Source: JAWKNZ01 sp041391425
GTDB lineage: Bacteria; Bdellovibrionota_B; Oligoflexia; Oligoflexales; JAWKNZ01
DNA: 64,000 nucleotides
NCBI GenBank assembly: GCA_041391425.1
Contig: JAWKNZ010000004.1
Location: 310,001 to 374,000, forward strand
Direction of reading: 5' to 3'
The translations under genes and the position numbers were made by a program. Positions 57,067-64,000 of the stretch are shown piece after piece. The notes under the pieces were generated by a model. It did not search any database and was not told where the DNA came from. It was given only the letters and a program-made list of their open reading frames with translations. Within the stretch, counting starts at the first letter, position 1. Each line of letters starts with the position of its first letter.

Positions 57067-57657
57067 ATGAAAAACAAGCTCATCCTAATAGCTCTAGCCT
57101 TTACGACACCAACTATTTCTGCACAATCGCTGTCCATTGAACCCGGAATTTTTGAGCTGTATAGCACACCTCACTATACCCCCGATAGCAGCTGCGATAC
57201 TGGAATTAAGCTCACTTTAGATGAAGGCACCATTACAGGCCCATTTGCAGTGTTAGAAAACTTCGTAGCCGGATTTTGTGAAATTTATGCGAACCCAGAT
57301 CAAAGGATCTATATCTTAGAAAAGCTTGCCGACGAACCTTGTGGAAGCAAAATTTACCAAGGCCAGCGTAGCACTCTAGAAGGAACTGCAAAAATCGAAA
57401 TTGTAGATCATAGAGGCCGCCGCTGCCGCGACAGTGTTCCAGCTAAAATCATCGTAAAAGAAGAAATTGATAGCAATATCAGTCTCACATTTTATAGCAA
57501 CGGTAGCCTAGAACCCATACGCATCTGCACGGCTGTAGCTGGAATGTTAATTAATCCAAAAAATGGAGAATGCATTGTTTTTACTAATGGCTGCCAAATG
57601 GCAGAAATGCTTGAGCAAGGCTATGTGGAACCACTTGATAATCAATGCCAAAATTAG
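57067..57657 (+). CDS. Secreted cysteine-rich protein of unknown function
   Basis: Signal peptide cleaved after ISAQS-type residues (LIALAFTTPTISA). The mature 175 residues contain eight cysteines in pairs, suggesting disulfides. The C-terminal RICTAVAGMLINPKNGECIVFTNGCQ block resembles small Cys-rich secreted domains, but I name no family. ATG 57067 has a weak GGAG site 10 bases upstream (TGGAGAATTAACT). Confidence 0.65.
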   Translation: MKNKLILIALAFTTPTISAQSLSIEPGIFELYSTPHYTPDSSCDTGIKLTLDEGTITGPFAVLENFVAGFCEIYANPDQRIYILEKLADEPCGSKIYQGQRSTLEGTAKIEIVDHRGRRCRDSVPAKIIVKEEIDSNISLTFYSNGSLEPIRICTAVAGMLINPKNGECIVFTNGCQMAEMLEQGYVEPLDNQCQN

Positions 57658-57796
57658 GCTTTTGGTCCATATTATTCTTGTAAAACAAGTAAGTTATGCC
57701 ATTTTGACTCAATTGATTTAGATAAGTTTTTAGAGTATCTAAGAAACGTGAAACAAGTTCGTTCCTTCTATTTACTCAAAGTTTAGGGAGATTGAG

Positions 57797-58174
57797 ATGA
57801 AGAAATTTATTTTTATTGCAACACTTGGAGCTTTATTGCTTGCTGATTACTCAAATGCGTTTGCCGTATCTGCTGATAACGAAACAAGCTTTGAACACCT
57901 AAGAGACCGTGAGCCAAGCTCACACGACAGACGGTTCCGTCGTTGCTATGACGAAGATGTAGTACTTTACTGCAGAGTCGATGGCTACCTTGAAGACTTT
58001 TTAGCATATACAGACTGCCCTCCAACTAGAAATGGCGGCTCTTGCTACCGAGTAGCAACTCCTGGATACAGACAAGTTAAGATGAGAGTTAAATTTATTT
58101 GCCGTAATGGACGATGGGTTTGGGCTCTTGGCCGCGACGGCTGGTGTGAACTAAGATCCTACAGAAGATGGTAA
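57797..58174 (+). CDS. Small secreted cysteine-rich basic protein
   Basis: Signal peptide (FIFIATLGALLLADYSNAFA) and a 100-residue mature part with six cysteines and many Arg/Tyr: RRCYDEDVVLYCRVDGY, YTDCPP, GGSCYRV, VKFICRNGRWVWALGRDGWC. The arrangement suggests a compact disulfide-stabilised domain. ATG 57797 follows AGGGAGATTGAG. A strong terminator lies 42 bp after the stop, so it is a single-gene unit. No family recognised; a secreted effector or toxin is possible but unproven. Confidence 0.65.
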   Translation: MKKFIFIATLGALLLADYSNAFAVSADNETSFEHLRDREPSSHDRRFRRCYDEDVVLYCRVDGYLEDFLAYTDCPPTRNGGSCYRVATPGYRQVKMRVKFICRNGRWVWALGRDGWCELRSYRRW

Positions 58175-58216
58175 GATATTAAAAAGCCGTTTTAAAGTTT
58201 AGTTTAATGATCCTAA

Positions 58217-58259
58217 AAAAGCCATTCCACACTAGCTTTGCTAGTGTGGAATGGCTTTT
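58217..58259. terminator. Long-stem terminator, bidirectional
   Basis: A 20-bp perfect stem (AAAAGCCATTCCACACTAGC, with its inverse at 58240-58259) and a TTT loop, with A-rich and T-rich flanks on both sides. It serves the gene ending at 58174 and could also stop transcription coming from fusA. Confidence 0.75.
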
Positions 58260-58329
58260 AAGTTCAAAAAACTGTTTTTTTAGAAAAATAAAGTACATTG
58301 AGAAACATAAGAATAAGCCATATCATATT

Positions 58330-58511
58330 AGGGCGTGTTGACGTTTCATTTCCTACTACGAGCCAAACCCTTGAGTCACAACGTTGCCATGGTTTCAAAA
58401 ATTATCCTCAATGTACATCTAGTACACCTCCGCTAATTTTTGAAACCCTTCCTAGCTGCGACTTTCAAGTATTTGTCTCTCGCTACGAAAATGAAACGTC
58501 AACACGCCCTA
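58330..58511. repeat. ~180-bp palindromic MITE, copy 3, after fusA
   Basis: Complete copy with both ends: GGGCGTGTTGACGTTTCAT and ATGAAACGTCAACACGCCC, flanked by TA on both sides. Internal differences from copies 1 and 2 are few (CCATGG for TCAGGG; CCGCTAA for CCGGTAA). It sits 44 bp after the fusA stop on the downstream side. Confidence 0.88.
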
Positions 58512-58555
58512 GTACATTTATTCCATGAATAAAAATCCCATATGCCAAAGCGCAT

Positions 58556-60631
58556 CTAATTCCCAAGAATCTTTTCAAGCACCGATTTCGAAACAGGCTC
58601 ATACGTAGCAAACTGCATAGAGAAAGTTGCACGCCCCTGACTTATCGATCGAATATTTGTTGAATACCCAAACATCTCAGCTAGAGGTGCCTGAGCTGCT
58701 ACAACTTGTAAATCATTTTTCAAACTAATATTACTTACTTTAGCGCGACGGCTATTTAAATCAGTTATTACATTTGATAAATAAGCTTCGGGGACTAAAA
58801 TTTCTAAATCCATAATCGGTTCTAGCAAGTTAGGAGAAGCTTGACGCACTGCCTTACGAACAGCCATACCAGCTGCGATACGAAATGCAATCTCATCGGA
58901 GTTTTCTTCATCAATTCTAGCATTTCTGATTGTTACCTTTACACCTAACATTTCAAAACCAGCCAAAGGCCCAGAACGCAAGGCCTCATGAAACCCAATT
59001 TCTACTTCCTTCAAAAAACGTGTCGGTAACCTCTCTTCAGGAACTTTATTTACCAAAAGTAAATCAACCTGCTCCCCAGATGGCTCCACATCAACTTCGA
59101 TGTGAGCAAATTGTGACTTTCCACCCAATTCTCTCTCAAAAGTTTCAGAAGCAGATGCCTTAGAAGTAATTGACTCTCGATACGCAACTTGTGGTGAGCC
59201 TACATTCGCTTGAACTTTAAACTCACGCTTAAGACGGTCCACAATAATATCTAAGTGCAATTCTCCCATCCCGCTAATAAGTAGCTGAGCGGTTTCAGTA
59301 TTTTCCAAAACTTTAAACGAAGGGTCTTCAGACTGGAGACGCTCTAAAGCCTTTTCTAGCTTTGAAGCATCTCCAGTACTTTTTGGCTCGATCGCAACTG
59401 AAATTACTGGCTCAGGAAAAACTACAGATTCATAGCGGATCGGATGTTTTTGATCACATAAAGTATCGCCAGTCGCCACCATTTTCATACCAACCAAAGC
59501 GACAATCTCTCCAGCATAACTTCCTTCCAATTCCGTCCTCTGGTTTGCTTCCATCTGCAAAATTTTTTGCACACGTTCTCGCTTTCCAGTTCTAGAATTA
59601 AAGACCACCTCCCCTGCTTTCAAACGCCCTGAATAAATACGAATATAAGATAACTGACCCACAAATGGATCCGACATAATTTTAAAAACAAGTGCAGAAA
59701 AAGGCTCAGAAGATAACCTTTTTCGCGCAATTTTAACTTCACTATCATCAGCACTCAACCCATCAACATCAGGTAGATCTATGGGGGAAGGAAGATAATC
59801 CACCACGGCATCCAAAAGAGGTTGAATACCCTTATTTTTAAACGCACTACCACACAGCACAGGAACAATTTTCAAATCAATAGTTCCGACCCTTAAAGCG
59901 CTACGGATTTCGTCTGCACTTATTTCAGAGCCCTCAATAAACTTTTCCATTAAGCTATCACTACATTCTGCAGCAACTTCAATCATCATATCTCGAGCTA
60001 GGGTGGCATCATCAACTAAGTCTTCAGGTATATCTTCTACTGAAAACTTTTCACCTGAACTTCCATCCTCTGGCCAAATCAAAGCCTTCATACTAATTAA
60101 GTCTATTATTCCTGAGAAGCCATCTTCTTTTCCTATTGGAAGCTGAACCGCAACAGGATTAGCATTCAAACGACTTTTTATACTGTCCACAGAGCTCTCA
60201 AAATCACCGCCAATACGATCTAACTTGTTAATGAAAGCAATTCTAGGGACTTTGTACCTATCAGCCTGCCTCCAGACAGTCTCAGATTGAGGCTCAACAC
60301 CATGCACTCCATCAAAAACAGCAATCGCACCGTCAAGAACCCGCAATGAACGCTCTACTTCTACCGTAAAATCAACATGTCCCGGAGTATCAATGATATT
60401 AATATGGTAGTCTTTCCAAAAACAAGAAGTGGCTGCGGAAGTAATAGTAATCCCACGTTCTTGTTCTTGAACCATCCAATCCATTGTGGCAGTACCATCG
60501 TGGACTTCCCCAATGCGGTGAATCTTCCCAGTATAATATAAGATGCGCTCGGTAGTAGTGGTTTTACCGGCATCAATATGTGCCATAATTCCAATATTAC
60601 GCTTTTGGCTTGGATCATCTTCCTTAATCAT
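58556..60631 (-). CDS. fusA: Elongation factor G
   Basis: Ribosomal translocase GTPase. G motifs are AHIDAGKTT, the switch II region DTPGHVDF and NKLD. Domains II-V are full length (691 residues), with the GMGELHLDI and ERLPTRFLKE stretches and a normal C-terminus. It follows rpsG in the str operon at 83 bp. The usual next gene, tuf, is absent: only a MITE and a terminator follow. The sequence is intact throughout. Confidence 0.97.
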   Translation of the reverse strand: MIKEDDPSQKRNIGIMAHIDAGKTTTTERILYYTGKIHRIGEVHDGTATMDWMVQEQERGITITSAATSCFWKDYHINIIDTPGHVDFTVEVERSLRVLDGAIAVFDGVHGVEPQSETVWRQADRYKVPRIAFINKLDRIGGDFESSVDSIKSRLNANPVAVQLPIGKEDGFSGIIDLISMKALIWPEDGSSGEKFSVEDIPEDLVDDATLARDMMIEVAAECSDSLMEKFIEGSEISADEIRSALRVGTIDLKIVPVLCGSAFKNKGIQPLLDAVVDYLPSPIDLPDVDGLSADDSEVKIARKRLSSEPFSALVFKIMSDPFVGQLSYIRIYSGRLKAGEVVFNSRTGKRERVQKILQMEANQRTELEGSYAGEIVALVGMKMVATGDTLCDQKHPIRYESVVFPEPVISVAIEPKSTGDASKLEKALERLQSEDPSFKVLENTETAQLLISGMGELHLDIIVDRLKREFKVQANVGSPQVAYRESITSKASASETFERELGGKSQFAHIEVDVEPSGEQVDLLLVNKVPEERLPTRFLKEVEIGFHEALRSGPLAGFEMLGVKVTIRNARIDEENSDEIAFRIAAGMAVRKAVRQASPNLLEPIMDLEILVPEAYLSNVITDLNSRRAKVSNISLKNDLQVVAAQAPLAEMFGYSTNIRSISQGRATFSMQFATYEPVSKSVLEKILGN

Positions 60632-60714
60632 TAGATTTGCCCATAAATAATTTTGCCTCTTAAGCTAGCTATCCAACTTAAAAGGCAAAAATCTCATATT
60701 ATAATATATACAAT

Positions 60715-61203
60715 TTACCAGCGGTAATGCGCAAATGCTTTGTTCGCATCCGCCATCTTATGCACATCTTCTCTTCGTTTAATAGAAGCACCTCTCTTTT
60801 GAGCAGCATCCATCAACTCACCGCTCAAACGATCCATCATACTACGGCCTGATCGTTTACGCGAAAATTCAATAATCCAACGAATAGCCAATGCCTCACG
60901 CCTTTCGGGACGAACCTCAACTGGAACTTGATAGTTAGAACCACCAACTCGACGAGACTTCACTTCCAGGGTTGGCTTAGTATTCTCTAATGCTAATTTA
61001 AAAACCTCAACAGCACTCGCAGCACCACCGAAATTAGAAGCTCCCTTACCTTCAATAATTTTTAAGGCTCCATAAAACTGCTTCTCAGCACAAGAACGCT
61101 TGCCATCCTTCATCATGCAAGCAATAAACTTCGTTACCAGTCTTTCACCATAGACCGGATCTGGTAACACTTCCCTCTTCTGAACGACATGACGACGAGG
61201 CAT
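60715..61203 (-). CDS. rpsG: 30S ribosomal protein S7
   Basis: Ribosomal protein S7, assembly initiator of the 30S head. Typical opening MPRRHVVQKREVLPDPVYG, middle VEVRPERREALAIRWI, and RMMDR-type region SMMDRLSGELMDAAQKRGAS; ending HKMADANKAFAHYRW. 162 residues, a few longer than usual. It lies between rpsL (95 bp) and fusA (83 bp). Confidence 0.97.
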   Translation of the reverse strand: MPRRHVVQKREVLPDPVYGERLVTKFIACMMKDGKRSCAEKQFYGALKIIEGKGASNFGGAASAVEVFKLALENTKPTLEVKSRRVGGSNYQVPVEVRPERREALAIRWIIEFSRKRSGRSMMDRLSGELMDAAQKRGASIKRREDVHKMADANKAFAHYRW

Positions 61204-61298
61204 TCAGTAAACTCCTTTTATTACACCTATCACTTACAATAGGTCCTTCAAAATATAGATAGAATAAAGCATAAACGTAATAGGATCAGCAGGCTACC

Positions 61299-61673
61299 TT
61301 AAGCTTTAGGCCTCTTAGTACCATACTTACTACGTCCTTGCTTACGATTATTAACCCCAAGAGTATCCAAGCTGCCACGCACGACGTGATAACGAACACC
61401 AGGAAGGTCTTTCACCTTGCCCCCACGAATCAAAACCACACTATGCTCTTGCAAATTATGTCCTTCACCACCAATGTATGAAGTAACTTCGATTCCATTC
61501 GTTAATCGAACCCTAGCAACTTTCCTCAAAGCAGAGTTAGGCTTCTTAGGTGTAGTTGTATAAACACGAACACACACCCCCCGCCTTTGAGGACACTTCT
61601 GTAAAGCTGGTCCTTTTGACTTTGATCTTTGCGCAACACGCCCGTTTCTAATAATCTGATTTATCGTTGGCAT
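61299..61673 (-). CDS. rpsL: 30S ribosomal protein S12
   Basis: Ribosomal protein S12 of the decoding centre. All conserved stretches are present: MPTINQIIRNGR, TTTPKKPNSALRK with the wild-type Lys at the main streptomycin-resistance site, EGHNLQEHSVVLIRGG and the KDLPGVRYH loop. 124 residues. First gene of the str operon, 143 bp after rpoC with a terminator between. Confidence 0.97.
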   Translation of the reverse strand: MPTINQIIRNGRVAQRSKSKGPALQKCPQRRGVCVRVYTTTPKKPNSALRKVARVRLTNGIEVTSYIGGEGHNLQEHSVVLIRGGKVKDLPGVRYHVVRGSLDTLGVNNRKQGRSKYGTKRPKA

Positions 61674-61764
61674 TTTTAAGCATACCCTTCACTCGAGTTA
61701 TCGTGGCGGTAGTGGTATCAAACCATAAGCTGCAAAGCAAGCTGAAACCTACCAAATCACAAAA

Positions 61765-61803
61765 TTTACCTCCTAATTGCCCATTTTAGGGCAAATTCGG
61801 AGG
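61765..61803 (-). terminator. Terminator between rpoC and rpsL
   Basis: On the minus strand, CCTCCGAATTTGCCC (61789-61803) pairs with GGGCAATTAGGAGG (61769-61782), one base being bulged, with a six-base loop, followed by TAAATTTTG. It begins 14 bp after the rpoC stop and separates the rpoBC and str transcription units. Confidence 0.7.
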
Positions 61804-61816
61804 TTTCAAATTAAAC

Positions 61817-64000
61817 TTACACGTTAATTTCCTGGGGTACATCGCTAGGAGCACCCACTACATTCAATTCTGCTGAAGTATCGCGGTCACTTTCCTCATT
61901 CGCCTTTGGAGATCCAGCACGCAACTCCCTATAATATTTAACACCAGTTCCTGCTGGAATCAGGCGTCCCATAATGACATTTTCTTTAAGACCACGTAAC
62001 CTATCAATTTTACTGTTAATACTAGCTTCAGTTAGAACTTTCGTCGTTTCCTGGAACGAAGCGGCTGAAATAAAGCTCTCTGTTGATAGAGATGCTTTTG
62101 TGATTCCAAGTAAAACAGGCTCCCAAGTAGCAGGTCTAAGCCCTTGCTCAACCATCTTCTTATTTACCGAGTACAGGTCAGCAGCACTAGCTTGCTCACC
62201 AGGCAAGAAGTTAGTGTCACCAGCATCAAGCACTTTCAAACGGCGAAGCATCTGCCTAACGATAACTTCAATATGCTTATCGTTAATCTTCACACCTTGT
62301 AAGCGATAAACAGCCTGAATTTCTTGAACTAAGTACTGAGAAAGAGCAATCCGACCTAAAACTAGAAGGATATCATGCGGGCTTGCTTGGCCATCAACCA
62401 AGGAATCCCCCCTTCTCACATAATCACCTTCATATACTAGTATATGCTTACCTTTAGGAATCAAAAACTCGCTTTGTTCACCTTCATTATCTGTCAACAA
62501 AATCTTACGCTTACCCTTAGTGTCATCTCCAAAAGCAATAATACCATCACGATCAGCCATAATAGACATCTCTTTAGGCTTTCTCGCCTCAAATAGCTCA
62601 GCAACCCTAGGCAAACCACCGGTAATGTCCTTAGTTTTAGTTTGCTCCTTTGGAATTTTCGCTAGAATATCCCCGGCATTTACTTTAGAGCCATCATTTA
62701 CAGATAATGCCGCTGCAACCGGAAGGCCTTGTCGTGACTCGCGACCACCTTCAAGCACAACAACATTACCATTATCATCAACAATCTCAAGAGCAGGCTT
62801 TAAAGACTCTCCTCTAGCTTCTGTTACGATTTTACGGGCTAAGAAAGTAACATCATCAACTTTTTCTTCTAAGGTTTTACCAGAAATCAAATCCCGGTAG
62901 CGAACAGTACCAGAAGTCTCTGCAATAATTGGAACCGCAAAAACATCCCATTCACCAATCTTATCACCAGCAGAAATAGTCTGCCCCTCTGTAACCGATA
63001 AAATAACCCCATACCCAATTGGATACGTATCTCTTATCCTTCCAGAGTTATCCTTAATTTTAATCTCACCAGTACGGCTAAGAACTACCAAGTTGCCATT
63101 TGTATTCTTCACAACGTTAATATTTTCAAAAACCACTTCACCAGAGAATCGACTTTCAATTGAGTTTGTCTCAGCCTTGTGAGTCGCAGTACCACCAAAG
63201 TGGAATGTACGCATAGTCAACTGAGTACCAGGCTCTCCGATAGACTGCGCAGCGATGACTCCAACAGCCTCACCAACATCAACCATCGCACTCGAAGACA
63301 AGTCACGACCATAACAAACCGCACAAATACCACGCTTAGCCCTACAAGTCATAACCGAACGAACTTCAACTTCTTCCACACCAGCATCCATCGCTAATGC
63401 ACAGTCTTTTTCTCTCAACATAGTTCCAGATGGAACTAATACTTCACCCGTTTCGGGGTGGACAATATCGTGAATATTCACGCGTCCCAAAATCCTATCA
63501 CCAAGGGAAACTTGCACCTCTGTTCCCTCACGGATAGGAATCATACGAATCCCCTCTTCCGCTTTACAATCTTCCATAGAAATAATTGCATCTTGGGCAA
63601 CATCCACCAAGCGTCGCGTCAGATACCCCGAACTTGCAGTCTTCAAAGCAGTATCTGCCAAACCTTTACGCGCACCGTGCGTAGAAGTAAAATATTCAAG
63701 AACCGATAGGCCCTCTCTAAAGTTAGCGATAATAGGAGTTTCAATGATTTCCCCTGAAGGCTTCGACATCAAACCTCGCATACCTGCAAGCTGACGAATC
63801 TGCTGGGCTGAGCCCCTTGCGCCAGAGTCTGCCATCATGAAAACACTATTATTCGAAGGAACAACATGCTCCTTACCATCTTTATCCTTAACAGTCATAG
63901 ACGCGATATTTTCAAACATCGATGCAGCAATACTTTCTGAGACCTTTGCCCAGACGTCAACAACCTTGTTATAACGTTCACCTTCAGTCAAAAGACCTTC
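61817..64000 (-). CDS. rpoC: RNA polymerase beta' subunit, C-terminal half (5' part outside window)
   Basis: The C-terminal about 727 residues of beta', including the bridge-helix/trigger-loop region: SGARGSAQQIRQLAGMRGLM, GEIIETPIIANFREGLSVLE, THGARKGLADTALKTASSGY and IGEPGTQLTMRTFHFGG. Zinc site cysteines are in TCRAKRGICAVCYGRD. The frame runs off the right edge. Intact; it ends with a poorly conserved acidic tail. Confidence 0.96.
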   Translation of the reverse strand, partial: EGLLTEGERYNKVVDVWAKVSESIAASMFENIASMTVKDKDGKEHVVPSNNSVFMMADSGARGSAQQIRQLAGMRGLMSKPSGEIIETPIIANFREGLSVLEYFTSTHGARKGLADTALKTASSGYLTRRLVDVAQDAIISMEDCKAEEGIRMIPIREGTEVQVSLGDRILGRVNIHDIVHPETGEVLVPSGTMLREKDCALAMDAGVEEVEVRSVMTCRAKRGICAVCYGRDLSSSAMVDVGEAVGVIAAQSIGEPGTQLTMRTFHFGGTATHKAETNSIESRFSGEVVFENINVVKNTNGNLVVLSRTGEIKIKDNSGRIRDTYPIGYGVILSVTEGQTISAGDKIGEWDVFAVPIIAETSGTVRYRDLISGKTLEEKVDDVTFLARKIVTEARGESLKPALEIVDDNGNVVVLEGGRESRQGLPVAAALSVNDGSKVNAGDILAKIPKEQTKTKDITGGLPRVAELFEARKPKEMSIMADRDGIIAFGDDTKGKRKILLTDNEGEQSEFLIPKGKHILVYEGDYVRRGDSLVDGQASPHDILLVLGRIALSQYLVQEIQAVYRLQGVKINDKHIEVIVRQMLRRLKVLDAGDTNFLPGEQASAADLYSVNKKMVEQGLRPATWEPVLLGITKASLSTESFISAASFQETTKVLTEASINSKIDRLRGLKENVIMGRLIPAGTGVKYYRELRAGSPKANEESDRDTSAELNVVGAPSDVPQEINV

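Noticed and set aside
58217..58259. The long hairpin as a small RNA or attenuator
   Set aside because: Position after the stop, A/T flanks on both sides and short loop are fully explained by a bidirectional terminator.
1..64000. tRNA genes, CRISPR arrays, prophage or origin
   Set aside because: No cloverleaf, regular spaced repeats, phage gene block or DnaA-box cluster could be found by eye.

Overview
The window is a low-GC chromosomal segment of a Gram-negative bacterium. Evidence for the Gram-negative, respiratory lifestyle is an alternative complex III (act) operon, many lipoprotein signal sequences and an O-antigen-ligase-type protein. Several DUF4423/TIGR02147-type regulators paired with small lipoproteins are a habit of Bdellovibrionota/Oligoflexia and Fibrobacteres. 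I therefore favour a Bdellovibrionota/Oligoflexia-like host, as an inference with low confidence. No tRNA, CRISPR array or phage module was seen.

Layout. 1-7.65 kb: act operon (actA partial, actB, actC, actD, actE, actF) ending in a clear terminator; actB and actF carry dense clusters of frameshifts. 8.4-11.2 kb: an OmpR-type regulator and an S9 peptidase that is also frameshifted. 11.2-11.6 kb: a composite of two nested repeat elements. 11.8-15.8 kb: miaE, hflX, pgi, the last ending inside a MITE. 16-20.6 kb: a frameshifted small gene, a lipoprotein, a thiamine-pyrophosphokinase-like protein, a carbonic-anhydrase-like protein that has lost zinc ligands, and a thioredoxin-fold protein. 20.6-24.3 kb: a group II intron lying directly against an IS1380-type element. 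24.5-29.5 kb: DUF4423 regulators and two paralogous lipoproteins. 29.7-34.3 kb: a GNAT remnant, a YdeI-like protein, and an operon of a sterol desaturase/Ntn-hydrolase fusion with a LytS-type kinase and LytTR regulator. 34.7-36 kb: an O-antigen ligase-like protein. 36.4-44.6 kb: a PQQ-type sugar dehydrogenase, a cytochrome c and a phosphodiesterase converging on a complete, tightly overlapping eboA-B-D-E-C operon. 45.1-51.1 kb: a secreted glycerophosphodiesterase followed by a ugpCBAE ABC importer, interrupted by a hairpin MITE. 51.2-58.2 kb: a secreted nuclease/phosphatase-fold protein, a lipoprotein, another MITE, an M48 protease with two YbjQ-family proteins, a VOC protein and two small secreted proteins. 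58.5-64 kb: fusA, rpsG, rpsL and the 3' part of rpoC.

How the parts may work together. The act genes form a quinol-oxidising respiratory complex if the frameshifts are sequencing errors. The phosphodiesterase and Ugp genes make a plausible glycerophosphodiester scavenging route. The ebo operon points to handling of a prenylated or cyclitol-like metabolite moved to the periplasm, with the adjacent quinoprotein and cytochrome as candidate partners. The desaturase/hydrolase fusion and its own two-component system look like a lipid or acyl-amide sensing/modifying unit. Small repeats are unusually common: a ~180-bp MITE in three copies, a related nested element, a TA-flanked 224-bp MITE, and a 167-bp palindromic MITE inside the ugp operon.
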